A stretch of DNA of 64,000 nucleotides from Phenylobacterium sp. SCN 70-31 (GCF_001724605.1 NZ_MEEX01000007.1:114560-178559), one strand, 5' to 3'; shown: positions 8,077 through 16,022, numbered from the stretch's first letter. Numbers and translations are program-made. The notes: generated by a model from the sequence alone, not told the origin.

Positions 8077-8736
8077 TCAGCCGCTGCGGGGCGGGCCCGT
8101 GGCCGGGCGCAGGGTGTCGCCGGGGCCGGCGAGGCTGGCGAGGCCTGCGCCCCGCAACCATCGCGCACGGGCGCCGGGCGCCGTGGCAGGAGGCCGGGCG
8201 AGTACGGCGACGCCTGCCATGGAGCCTGTCGCTGGCCGGGACGACGTCGCCACGGGTTCGGACGGCGGCCGGGAGGATCGGGCGCCCATCCGGGCCAGGA
8301 GTTCGCGCAGGGTCGGAAGCTCGGCCGGCTGGGGACCTGGGAGGGCCTCGGCCCCGGCGACCACGCCGTCCAGGGTCTTCAGCAGGAGCGGGAGGCTGGC
8401 GGTCTCGCGGTCGCGGTCGCAATCCATCCGCTCGCGCTCGGGATGTTCACGCTCGACGGGCTCGCGTTCGGTCGGGTCGGATTCGGCGGGGTCGGCCCGG
8501 TCGCGCAGGCCTTCACCAGCTGCGACCGACGCCTCGCGCCGGGCGGCCGCCGACAGCCGCAGCTTCAGCGCGATGGACACGCGGTAGCCGTGGAAGCAGC
8601 GCTGGAAGAGGTCGAAGTAGCGGAGCATCCGCTCCTGGTCCGTCGCCGCGTTGGCCTCGCGGCCGAACGCCATGCCCAGGGCGTAGGCGCATTCGCCGAG
8701 GTCGGACAGGCCCTGCATGTCGCTGATGGCGCTCAT
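8077..8736 (-). CDS. SOS-regulated protein of unknown function
   Basis: A 219-residue cytoplasmic protein with no recognised domain. Residues 1-70 look helical (GECAYALGMAFGREANAA, then LRYFDLFQRCFHGYRVSIAL). Residues 75-105 form a highly charged Arg/Glu/Asp-rich stretch, and a Leu-rich motif follows (LPTLRELLARMG). The C-terminal 60 residues are Pro/Ala/Arg-rich and probably disordered. The start is ATG at 8736: a consensus-like promoter and an SOS box sit so close upstream that the mRNA is likely leaderless. There is no signal peptide and no operon partner. Confidence 0.7.
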   Translation of the reverse strand: MSAISDMQGLSDLGECAYALGMAFGREANAATDQERMLRYFDLFQRCFHGYRVSIALKLRLSAAARREASVAAGEGLRDRADPAESDPTEREPVEREHPERERMDCDRDRETASLPLLLKTLDGVVAGAEALPGPQPAELPTLRELLARMGARSSRPPSEPVATSSRPATGSMAGVAVLARPPATAPGARARWLRGAGLASLAGPGDTLRPATGPPRSG

Positions 8737-8739
8737 TGA

Positions 8740-8754
8740 GAACAAAGATAGAAC
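8740..8754 (-). promoter_or_regulatory. LexA (SOS) box GTTC-N7-GTTC
   Basis: GTTCTATCTTTGTTC reads on the minus strand three bases upstream of the ATG at 8736. GTTC-N7-GTTC is the established alphaproteobacterial LexA site. It overlaps the -10 element (8745-8750), an ideal position for repression. Confidence 0.75.
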
Positions 8755-8772
8755 ATTTCGTGCAACTGTCAA
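8745..8772 (-). promoter_or_regulatory. sigma-70-like promoter, probably leaderless mRNA
   Basis: On the minus strand TTGACA (8767-8772) is followed after 16 bp by TATCTT (8745-8750). Eight bases after the -10 comes the ATG at 8736, with no ribosome site between, so transcription should start at or next to the start codon. Confidence 0.65.
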
Positions 8773-8890
8773 GCCGCGCCGCTTGCGGTCGCACTGCTCG
8801 GACGGCGAGGGGCGGACGGCGAGGGATTGAGGCGAGCGACCCTCCAACCTTAAGCTCAGGCCGGGTTTGCGGGGATGGGGGCGGAAGCGG

Positions 8891-9544
8891 ATGTGGCTGG
8901 CGGCTATGCTGGTGCAGGCGGCTGCGCCGTCCTGGGCGCCCGACGACCCCAACCGGATCACCGAACCCGACTGGGACAAGCGCCCGCCGCCGGCTGTGGC
9001 GTCCCGCTACTATCCGAAGGCGTTGGCCCAGGAGGGCGGCGGCGCGAGTCTGGAGGCCGTCTGTATCGCCGGCCCGGACGGGATGCTGAACGACTGCCGC
9101 ATCGTGGAGGACAGCCGTCCCGGCCTCGGCGGCGGCGAGGCGCTGTTGCAGATCCTCGGCCTCTATCGCCTGAAGCCTGTGGATCGGTCCGGTCGCCCGG
9201 TGGCGGGGCGGCCCCTCCACTTCCGCATGCGCATGCACCCTCCGATCGTCTTCGCGCGGGCCGAGGGCGGCTGGGAGATCCTGCAGGACCCGTACGCCTG
9301 GGACGACGCGTATCCGAAGGCCGCCCTGGCTGCAGGCGTTTCGGGCGACGCCACGGTGGCGTGCCGCGGGAAGAAGGGCGCGCGCCGCATCTACTGCACG
9401 GTGGAGGCCGAGGCTCCCGAGGGGCAGGGCTTCGGCGCGGCCGCGCTCGAACTCCAGAAGCGGATACTGGTCAAGCCGCCGCGGGCGGGGGCCGGGACGG
9501 ACCTGCGAATGACCCTGTCGTTCCGCGCGCCGCCGGCGCCGTGA
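8891..9544 (+). CDS. exported protein with two TonB-C-like domains
   Basis: A 217-residue protein with a short leader (MWLAAMLVQAAAPSWA). Two copies of a TonB-C-terminal-like fold follow, at about residues 40-112 (YYPKALAQEG...LKPVDRSGRPVAGR) and 135-215 (YPKAALAAGVSGDATVACR...GQGFGAAALELQKRI). Each carries the paired Cys typical of small exported TonB-C proteins. The start is ATG at 8891 after GGCGGAAGC. Paralogues lie next door (9656 and the decayed copy at 10417). Function unknown; it is not a full TonB, because the Pro-rich linker and inner-membrane anchor are missing. Confidence 0.75.
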   Translation: MWLAAMLVQAAAPSWAPDDPNRITEPDWDKRPPPAVASRYYPKALAQEGGGASLEAVCIAGPDGMLNDCRIVEDSRPGLGGGEALLQILGLYRLKPVDRSGRPVAGRPLHFRMRMHPPIVFARAEGGWEILQDPYAWDDAYPKAALAAGVSGDATVACRGKKGARRIYCTVEAEAPEGQGFGAAALELQKRILVKPPRAGAGTDLRMTLSFRAPPAP

Positions 9545-9655
9545 GCCTGCGAACGGCGGAGGCCGGCTGGACGGCGCACCCGTCCGCCATCGGCGCCATT
9601 GGAGATTGAGGCCCCGGGTCGTTCAGCCCTAAGCTTCAGCTTGGGGAGAACCAAC

Positions 9656-10342
9656 ATGATCGCAGTTCTGGCCGCCGCGCTTCTTCAGGCGGGGTCGGCG
9701 CCGGCCGCCAGCGCCGCGTCTCAGCCCATCGCCACCGCCAACGTGGACTGGGTCCGGCGGCCCTCGGGCGAGGACATGGCCCGTTTGTACCCGGCGAAGG
9801 CCGCGCGGGAAGAGGTGGAGGGGCGGGCGACCATTTCCTGCAGTGTCTCCGGAGAGGGGACGCTGGTCGGTTGCACCGTCGTCGCCGAGGAGCCCGTCGG
9901 TCACGACTTCGGGGCTGCCGCCATGGGCCTGAGCACCTTGTTCCGGATGGGGCCTCAGACAAAGGATGGACAGCCGGTGGCCGGCGGGACCGTGCTTATC
10001 CCGATCCGGTTCATACTGCCGAAAGGTCCATCCGCGGAGGGGCCGCAGAGCGTCGAGGCCATAACGCGATGCTACCGTGTCGCCGCTGGAGATCTGGAGA
10101 AATCCCCGGCGGAACAGACCCTGCAACCGCCGTTCTTCGTGTGGCGCATGATGCTCGAACTGAGGCTCTTGTCCGAGAAGCTCTCGCCGTCGCAGATCGA
10201 CGCCCGCCTCCGGTCGCTATCGTCCGACGCCAGGCCGCCGACGGCCAGCGACCGCGCGGCCTGCGAGGGTATGCTGCCGTCCAACATGGCGGCGGGCTTC
10301 GGGTCGATGCTCGACGTCATGGGCAGGATCCCCGTGCGCTGA
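9656..10342 (+). CDS. exported TonB-C-like domain protein
   Basis: A 228-residue protein with a signal peptide (MIAVLAAALLQAGSAPAASA) and one TonB-C-like domain at about residues 38-122 (LYPAKAAREEVEGRATISCS ending in TVLIPIRFILPKG). An unrecognised C-terminal region of about 100 residues has two Cys. The start is ATG at 9656 with GGGGAG upstream, rather than the longer frame from 9599. It is a paralogue of the gene at 8891 and of the broken copy at 10417. Periplasmic location likely; role unknown. Confidence 0.75.
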   Translation: MIAVLAAALLQAGSAPAASAASQPIATANVDWVRRPSGEDMARLYPAKAAREEVEGRATISCSVSGEGTLVGCTVVAEEPVGHDFGAAAMGLSTLFRMGPQTKDGQPVAGGTVLIPIRFILPKGPSAEGPQSVEAITRCYRVAAGDLEKSPAEQTLQPPFFVWRMMLELRLLSEKLSPSQIDARLRSLSSDARPPTASDRAACEGMLPSNMAAGFGSMLDVMGRIPVR

Positions 10343-10416
10343 GCAAGCTTCGTCGCGCCATCGACACGAACTGAGCGCCGGCGGCGCGTCGCCCAAGCTC
10401 CAGGAAGGAGGCTCGC

Positions 10417-10536
10417 ATGATCGCAATCCTGGCCGCCGCAGCGCTTCAGGTCGGGGCGCCCCCGGCCGATGTGGGTTCGGCGGGCGCCGTCGGAGGGCGG
10501 GATCGTCACCGTGCCCATCTACTTCGATCCGCCGAA
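10417..10536 (+). pseudogene. decayed TonB-C-like paralogue
   Basis: The ATG at 10417 follows a good AGGAAGGAGG and encodes MIAILAAAALQVGAPPA, nearly the same leader as the gene at 9656. After about 20 codons the frame holds no domain. In the next frame, bases around 10490-10535 encode SEGGIVTVPIYFDPPKR, matching the last strand of the 9656 domain (AGGTVLIPIRFILPKG). The middle of the domain is missing and the two ends are out of frame, which is what an internal deletion leaves. Confidence 0.7.
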
Positions 10537-10543
10537 GCGAACA

Positions 10544-10569
10544 AAAATCGGAGTCATGATTCCGATTTT
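10544..10569. repeat. 9-bp inverted repeat
   Basis: AAAATCGGA and TCCGATTTT are separated by 8 bases, between the decayed gene and the acyl-CoA dehydrogenase. It could be a weak terminator of the former or an operator of the latter. Confidence 0.4.
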
Positions 10570-10571
10570 GT

Positions 10572-10591
10572 TGACGCTGACGTCAGCGTCA
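10572..10591. promoter_or_regulatory. perfect 20-bp palindrome upstream of acyl-CoA dehydrogenase
   Basis: TGACGCTGACGTCAGCGTCA is perfectly symmetric and contains nested TGACG half-sites. It lies 81 bp upstream of the dehydrogenase ATG at 10673. The most likely role is an operator for a fatty-acid or acyl-CoA-responsive regulator; which regulator cannot be told. Confidence 0.5.
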
Positions 10592-10672
10592 TCTTTTCTT
10601 CCCCGCGCGTCCATGCGTATAGGGTCGGCGAAACCGATACGGCGTAAGCCGCCCAAGCTTCCGGAGGATCCG

Positions 10673-11878
10673 ATGAACCTCGACTTCACCCCCGAAGAGA
10701 ACGCCTTCCGCGACGAGGTCCGGACGTTCATCAAGGACAACTATCCCGCCGAACTGCGCAAGGCGCAGGACGAGGGCCGGGCGCTGACCAAGGAGGAATA
10801 CCTCCTGTGGCACAAGGTGCTGGCCAAGAAGGGCTGGGTGGCGCCGAGCTGGCCGAAGGAACTGGGCGGCACCGACTGGACGCCCACGCAGAAGTACATC
10901 TGGTCGGAAGAGACCGCGCGCGCCGACTGCCTGGGCCTGATGCCCTTCGGCCTCTCGATGCTGGCGCCGGTGCTCTACACCTTCGGCACCGACGAGCAGA
11001 AGAAGCGGTTCCTGCCGGGCATCTACAACGGCGAGGTCTGGTGGTGCCAGGGCTACTCCGAGCCGGGCGCCGGGTCGGACCTGGCCTCGCTGAAGACCCG
11101 GGCCGAGCGGGTGAAGGGCGACGACGGCAAGGAATACTACATCGTCAACGGCCAGAAGACGTGGACGACCCTTGGCCAGCACGCCGACTGGGGCTTCTTC
11201 CTGGTCCGCACCGATCCCGACGCCAAGCCGCAGGCGGGCATCTCGTTCCTGCTGATCGACATGAAGACGCCGGGCATCACCGTACGCCCGATCATCACGC
11301 TGGAGGGCGGGCACGAGGTCAACGACGTGTTCCTCGACAATGTGAAGGTGCCGGTCGAGAACCGCATTTTCCACGAGAACCAGGGCTGGACCTGCGCCAA
11401 GGCGCTGCTGGCGCACGAGCGCAGCGGCATCGCCGGCGTGGCGCGCTCGAAGCGCAATCTCGAGAAGGTGCGCGAGATCGCCGGCACCGAGCGGTCGGAC
11501 ACCGGATCGGCGCTGCTGGCCGACGCCTTCTTCCGCCGCAAGGTGGCCGAGCTGGAGATCGACCTTTCGGCGCTGGAGTTCACCGAGCTTCGGACGCTGG
11601 CCGGCGAGTCGAGCGGCAAGGGGCCCGGCCCGGAAAGCTCGATCCTCAAGATCAAGGGAACCGAAATCCAGCAGCGGCTCCAGGAGCTGGCGCTGGAGGC
11701 GGTCAGCCACTACGGCGCGCCGTTCCTGCGCGACCTGCGCGGCTCGAACGTGAGCGTGGGCCCGGACTACGCCGACGGTCTCGCCGGAGAGATGTTCAAC
11801 GGCCGCAAGACCTCGATCTACGGTGGGTCCAACGAGATCCAGCGCAACATCATCGCCAAGGCCGTCCTGGGGCTCTAA
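10673..11878 (+). CDS. acyl-CoA dehydrogenase family protein (first of a pair)
   Basis: A 401-residue flavoprotein that oxidises acyl-CoA thioesters at C2-C3. The order is an N-terminal helical domain (NLDFTPEENAFRDEVRTFI), a middle beta-domain with the flavin-binding segment CQGYSEPGAGSDLASL (about residues 125-140), and a C-terminal helical domain ending in YGGSNEIQRNIIAKAVLGL. The start is ATG at 10673 with GGAGG 8 bases upstream. Its partner is at 12443; such pairs often form alpha2-beta2 enzymes, but the DUF559 unit now lies between them. Substrate chain length or type is not evident. Confidence 0.93.
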   Translation: MNLDFTPEENAFRDEVRTFIKDNYPAELRKAQDEGRALTKEEYLLWHKVLAKKGWVAPSWPKELGGTDWTPTQKYIWSEETARADCLGLMPFGLSMLAPVLYTFGTDEQKKRFLPGIYNGEVWWCQGYSEPGAGSDLASLKTRAERVKGDDGKEYYIVNGQKTWTTLGQHADWGFFLVRTDPDAKPQAGISFLLIDMKTPGITVRPIITLEGGHEVNDVFLDNVKVPVENRIFHENQGWTCAKALLAHERSGIAGVARSKRNLEKVREIAGTERSDTGSALLADAFFRRKVAELEIDLSALEFTELRTLAGESSGKGPGPESSILKIKGTEIQQRLQELALEAVSHYGAPFLRDLRGSNVSVGPDYADGLAGEMFNGRKTSIYGGSNEIQRNIIAKAVLGL

Positions 11879-11922
11879 GGCGGGTGGTCGTGCGGGCGCG
11901 GAAGATGATGCCACCCTCCAAG

Positions 11923-12020
11923 CCCCTCCCCCTTGCGGGGAGGGGTTGGGGTGGGGGTGTCGACCCCAACCTCCGCGATTGCACCCCCACCCCCGGCCCC
12001 TCCCCGCAGGGGGGGAGGGG
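11923..12020. repeat. pair of inverted palindromic repeats (REPIN-like)
   Basis: A 40-base GC-rich unit at 11923-11962 contains the hairpin CCCCTCCCC-CTTG-CGGGGAGGGG and a GGGGTGGGGGTGTCG tail. An inverted, slightly diverged copy sits at 11982-12020, 20 bp away. The first copy is identical over all 40 bases to that at 30033-30072. The second copy supplies the GGGGAGGGG ribosome site for the DUF559 gene. Confidence 0.85.
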
Positions 12021-12024
12021 AGGC

Positions 12025-12435
12025 ATGAGGTTGGAGCGCACGCCGGGAGCGATCCACAAGTCCGATCGCGCTGAAAAAGCCGCGCGTCGGATGCGCCGCG
12101 AGCCGACCTACTCGGAGCGGGCGCTGTGGAAGGTTCTGCGCAAGAGCGACCTCCATTTCCGCCGCCAGGCTCCCTTCGGCCCGTACACCGTGGACTTCGT
12201 CTGCCATCGCCACCGGCTCATTGTCGAACTGGATGGCGGCGTGCACGACCTGCCTTCGGTTGCGGCCCGCGACACGGCGCGCGAGGCTTGGCTGACAGGG
12301 CGCGGCTATCGGGTTATTCGCTTCCGGAACAGCCAGCAGCCCGATGAGATCCTTCAGGTGATCCATGCGCGGATCAGCGCGGACACCCCCACCCCTAACC
12401 CCTCCCCGCAAGGGGGAGGGGAACTCATGGAGTAA
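12025..12435 (+). CDS. DUF559 (Vsr/PD-(D/E)XK-like) endonuclease-domain protein
   Basis: A 136-residue protein with a DUF559 domain: RREPTYSERALWKVLRKS (residues 23-40), FRRQAPFGPYTVDFVCHRHR, then LIVELDGGVH (about 66-75) with the Asp...Glu-x-Asp nuclease-like residues, and GYRVIRFRN (about 95). The family is related to very-short-patch-repair endonucleases; its cellular role is unknown. Repeats flank the gene on both sides. The upstream repeat provides the ribosome site, and the downstream one encodes the C-terminal TPTPNPSPQGGG. It interrupts an acyl-CoA dehydrogenase operon, so it was probably acquired by insertion. Confidence 0.88.
   Translation: MRLERTPGAIHKSDRAEKAARRMRREPTYSERALWKVLRKSDLHFRRQAPFGPYTVDFVCHRHRLIVELDGGVHDLPSVAARDTAREAWLTGRGYRVIRFRNSQQPDEILQVIHARISADTPTPNPSPQGGGELME
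12383..12421. repeat. palindromic repeat copy inside the DUF559 3' end
   Basis: A single inverted copy of the 40-base palindromic unit; compared with the copy at 11923-11962 it differs by about one inserted base. It is translated as the last residues of the DUF559 protein, and the gene stops 12 bases later. Confidence 0.85.
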
Positions 12436-12442
12436 GCGCCCC

Positions 12443-13585
12443 GTGGATTTCAGCTTCACCGAAGAACAGTCGATGCTGCGCGACACGGTCGCCAGCTACC
12501 TGGCCGACCACTACGACTTCGACAAGCGTCGCGCCGTCGTGACCAAGGAGCCGGGCTGGCGGCCCGAAGTGTGGAAGGCCTTCGCCGAGGAGTTGGGCAT
12601 CCTGGGCGCGCCGTTCTCGGAGGACCTGGGCGGCCTAGGCGGCGGCCCGATCGAGAACATGATCGTGATGGAGGAGTTCGGTAAGGCGCTGGTCGTCGAG
12701 CCCTACCTCGGCACGGTGGTGATCGGCGGCGGCTTCCTGAAGCATTCGGGCCATGCCGGCGCGGCCGACCTGATCGGCGGCATCATCGGGGGCCAGAACA
12801 TCCTCGCCTTCGCCTACGCCGAGCCCAAGGGCCGCTACAATCTGGCGGCGCTGGAGACCACGGCCAAGAAGGACGGCGCGGGCTGGGTTCTGAACGGTCA
12901 CAAGGCCGTGGTGATCGGCGCGCCGTTCGCCACGCACCTGATCGTGACCGCCCGGACGTCGGGCGGCCCGCGCGACGCGGGCGGGATTTCGGTGTTCCTG
13001 GTCGAGAAGGGCGCCAAGGGCGTGTCGACCCGCGACTATCCGACCGTGGACGGCAATCGCGCCTCGGAAGTGTATCTGGAGAACGTGTCGGTGGGCGCCG
13101 ACGCCCTGATCGGCCCGGCCGACGGCGGCCTGCCGCTGATCGAGAAGGTGGTGGACGAGGCGATCGCCGCCACCTGCGCCGAGGCCTGCGGCGTGCTGCG
13201 CAAGCTGCACGAGGGCACGCTGGAATACACCAAGCAGCGCAAGCAGTTCGGCGTGCCGATCAGCTCGTTCCAGGTGCTCCAGCACCGGATGGTCGACATG
13301 TTCATCAACCTCGAGCAGTCGATCTCGATGACCTACATGGCCAATATCAAGGTCACGGACGACGCCGAGCGCGCCAAGGCCGTCTCCGCGGCCAAGGTGC
13401 AGATCGGCAAGGCCTGCAAGTTCGTGGGCCAGAACGCCATCCAGCTCCACGGCGGCATGGGCATGACCGACGAGATGGCCATCGGCCACTACTTCAAGCG
13501 CGCCACCATGATCGAGGGCGCGTTCGGGTCGGTCGACCACCATCTGGCCCGCTACGAGGGCCTGAGCCTGGGTCAGGCGGCGTAG
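12443..13585 (+). CDS. acyl-CoA dehydrogenase family protein (second of a pair)
   Basis: A 380-residue flavoprotein. It starts at GTG 12443 (VDFSFTEEQSMLRDTVASYL), because the upstream in-frame sequence is only translated repeat; the ribosome site GGAG lies in the last codons of the DUF559 gene. The C-terminal motif QLHGGMGMTDEMAIGHYFKR is typical. The middle domain is less conserved than in the partner at 10673, with no SEPGAGSD-type loop (AYAEPKGRYNLAALETTAKK instead). This fits a pair in which flavin and substrate contacts are divided between subunits. A terminator follows at 13608. Confidence 0.92.
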   Translation: MDFSFTEEQSMLRDTVASYLADHYDFDKRRAVVTKEPGWRPEVWKAFAEELGILGAPFSEDLGGLGGGPIENMIVMEEFGKALVVEPYLGTVVIGGGFLKHSGHAGAADLIGGIIGGQNILAFAYAEPKGRYNLAALETTAKKDGAGWVLNGHKAVVIGAPFATHLIVTARTSGGPRDAGGISVFLVEKGAKGVSTRDYPTVDGNRASEVYLENVSVGADALIGPADGGLPLIEKVVDEAIAATCAEACGVLRKLHEGTLEYTKQRKQFGVPISSFQVLQHRMVDMFINLEQSISMTYMANIKVTDDAERAKAVSAAKVQIGKACKFVGQNAIQLHGGMGMTDEMAIGHYFKRATMIEGAFGSVDHHLARYEGLSLGQAA

Positions 13586-13607
13586 GCTTCGCCACGATTT
13601 CGGACAT

Positions 13608-13646
13608 GACGGCCGTCCCGCCCGCGCGGGGCGGCCGTCTTCGTTT
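13608..13646 (+). terminator. rho-independent terminator
   Basis: A stem of 13 pairs, one G-U (GACGGCCGTCCCG / CGGGGCGGCCGTC), with a 6-base loop and then TTCGTTT. It lies 22 bp after the second acyl-CoA dehydrogenase and ends that operon. Confidence 0.8.
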
Positions 13647-13778
13647 CCGGGCCGGCGGGCTCGCCCGGGCTCCGCATGGGGCGTTCGCGACACACATGGA
13701 CCGCCTCGACACCGGCCCGGGGCGGTTCTTCCGGGCCTGAGGTTGCGGACGAGGGGGGCGGCGCCCTAGCTGGACGTC

Positions 13779-14672
13779 ATGGCCCCCCGCGACTTCGGCC
13801 TGCTCATGGCCATGTGCCTGGTCTGGGCGGTCAACAACATCGTCTCGAAGTATGTGGTCAGCATCCTGGACGTGCCGCCGCTGTTCTATGCGGCCGCGCG
13901 GTTCGCGATCCTGGCGGCGCTGCTGATCCCGTTCCTGCGCCCGGCGCCGCGACCGCTCTGGCGTCTGATGCTGGCGGCCTTCCTGATGGGCGGCGGCAAT
14001 TTCGGCCTGATGTTCGTGGGCCTGAAGTACTCCACGCCGTCGGCCGCGGCGGTGGTGTTCCAGCTCGGCATGCCGATCACGCTCCTGCTGTCGGTGGCGT
14101 TCCTGGGCGAGCGGATCCGGTGGCGCCGCGCCCTGGGGGTCGCGCTCACCTTCGCGGGCGTGCTGACGGTGATGTGGAATCCCGACGGCGTGGCGCTCTC
14201 GACCGGCCTGCTGCTGGTCGCCGGCGCCACGCTGATGTCCAGCGTGGGTGTCATCCTGACCAAGCAGATCGAGGGCATGCGCCCGCTGACGTTCCAGGCC
14301 TGGGTGGGGATCACCTCGGTGGTCCCGATGGCGGCGCTCTCGCTGATCCTGGAGCCGGGGCAGGTGGAGGCCGCGCTGGGCGCGGGCTGGACGTTCTGGG
14401 CCGCGCTGCTCTTCTCGGCGCTGATCGTCTCGCTGGGCGCCCACACCGCCTATGTGATGCTGCTCCAGCGCTACGAGGCGAACCTGATCTCGGCGTTGAT
14501 CCTGGTGACGCCGCTGGCCACTATCGCCCTGGGCGTGGCGCTGCTGGGCGACCCGTTCGGGCCGCGGATGGCGATCGGCGGGCTGCTGGCCCTGGCCGGC
14601 GTCCTGATCATCGTGCTCCGGGGCAACCGGATGATGGCCCTGCTGCTGGCGATGCGGAACCGCGACTCATGA
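13779..14672 (+). CDS. EamA/DMT-superfamily transporter
   Basis: A 297-residue integral membrane protein with two EamA repeats (about residues 7-133 and 145-280) and ten predicted helices. Examples are FGLLMAMCLVWAVNNIVSKY at the start and LISALILVTPLATIALGVAL near the end, the latter being the conserved second-repeat signature. Members export small metabolites or amino acids; the substrate cannot be told here. The stop overlaps the amidase start (ATGA at 14669), so export may be coupled to cell-wall turnover, but this is only inference. Confidence 0.9.
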   Translation: MAPRDFGLLMAMCLVWAVNNIVSKYVVSILDVPPLFYAAARFAILAALLIPFLRPAPRPLWRLMLAAFLMGGGNFGLMFVGLKYSTPSAAAVVFQLGMPITLLLSVAFLGERIRWRRALGVALTFAGVLTVMWNPDGVALSTGLLLVAGATLMSSVGVILTKQIEGMRPLTFQAWVGITSVVPMAALSLILEPGQVEAALGAGWTFWAALLFSALIVSLGAHTAYVMLLQRYEANLISALILVTPLATIALGVALLGDPFGPRMAIGGLLALAGVLIIVLRGNRMMALLLAMRNRDS

Positions 14673-15397
14673 CGACCTTCATCGAAGCCCCTTCGCCGAA
14701 CTTCGACGCGCGCACGGCGCCGCCGAGCATGATCGTGCTGCACTACACCGGCATGCAGAGCGGGGAGGCGGCGCTCGCCCGCCTCCGCGACCCCGAGGCC
14801 AAGGTCTCGGCGCACTACCTCGTGGAGGAGGACGGCCGCGTCTTCCGGCTGGCGCCCGAGGAACGGCGGGCGTGGCACGCCGGCGTCTCGTACTGGCGCG
14901 GGCGGCGCAACGTGAACGCCGACTCCATCGGGATCGAGATCGTCAATCCCGGCCACGAGTGGGGGTACCGGCCCTTCCCAGAGGTCCAGGTGGCGGCGGT
15001 GATCGCGCTGATGGCGGACATCCGGAGCCGGTGGACGATCGAGGATCGCGACATCGTGGGCCACTCCGACGTGGCGCCGGCGCGGAAGGATGACCCCGGC
15101 GAGCTGTTCCCCTGGAAGCGGCTGGCGGAAGCGGGGCACGGCCTCTGGGCCGAGGCCCCGCCCGCGCCGGGCGCGCCGATCGGCGAGGGCGAAGAGGGCG
15201 CGGCCGTCTTCGCGCTCCAGGCCGGCCTCACGCGGCTAGGCTACGACCTGCCGCCGTCGGGGGCCTTCGACGGCGACACCGCGACGGTGGTGCGCGCCTT
15301 CCAGCGGCACTGGCGGCCCGAGCGCGTGGACGGGGTCGCCGACGGCGAGACCCGGGCGCGGCTGATCGCGCTGCTGCGGCTGGCGTCGCTCCCTTAG
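14669..15397 (+). CDS. N-acetylmuramoyl-L-alanine amidase (AmiD/AmpD type)
   Basis: A 242-residue protein with an Amidase_2 zinc domain at about residues 1-150: LHYTGM (zinc ligand His25), RAWHAGVS and GHSDVAPARKDDPGELFPW (second His and Asp). A C-terminal peptidoglycan-binding repeat spans about residues 172-238 (LQAGLTRLGYDL...GAFDGDTATVVRAFQRHW). It cleaves the bond between MurNAc and L-Ala in peptidoglycan or its fragments. There is no signal peptide, so it may act on recycled muropeptides in the cytoplasm. It overlaps the DMT transporter stop by 4 bp. Confidence 0.92.
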   Translation: MTTFIEAPSPNFDARTAPPSMIVLHYTGMQSGEAALARLRDPEAKVSAHYLVEEDGRVFRLAPEERRAWHAGVSYWRGRRNVNADSIGIEIVNPGHEWGYRPFPEVQVAAVIALMADIRSRWTIEDRDIVGHSDVAPARKDDPGELFPWKRLAEAGHGLWAEAPPAPGAPIGEGEEGAAVFALQAGLTRLGYDLPPSGAFDGDTATVVRAFQRHWRPERVDGVADGETRARLIALLRLASLP

Positions 15398-15447
15398 TCG
15401 GACGGGAGGGTTGACTCCGTCATCCGGTTCTCCACTTTCCGCGACGG

Positions 15448-15842
<395 letters not shown>

Positions 15843-15845
15843 TTC

Positions 15846-16022
15846 TTTCCTTTCCCACGCAGTGAGAGCGGGGGGGGGAGGGAAAGCCTCCTCCACGAAA
15901 TTGCGATCTGATCTGCTGAGCGTGTAGGGCGATGATCTCTCCGCCCTGCCGGCCGCTTCCCCTCTCCACCACACCCTCTTCGGGGCGCGGTCCCCCTCTC
16001 CCGCTTCGCGGGAAAGGAAGGC
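15846..16022. repeat. GC-rich intergenic palindromic element
   Basis: The 389-bp stretch between rnpB and mraZ begins with TTTCCTTTCCCACGCAGTGA and contains, about 150 bp on, the hairpin CCCGCTTCGCGGG followed by AAAGGAAGG. The outer parts (CTTTCCTTTCCC / GGGAAAGGAAG) are complementary, as expected of an inserted palindromic element. Similar pieces occur at 25250-25384 and 46546-46571. The rest, 16023-16231, holds the mraZ promoter region. Confidence 0.5.

Noticed and set aside
11923-12421. CRISPR array
   Set aside because: The repeats are few, inverted rather than direct, unequally spaced and contain a gene; no cas genes are present.
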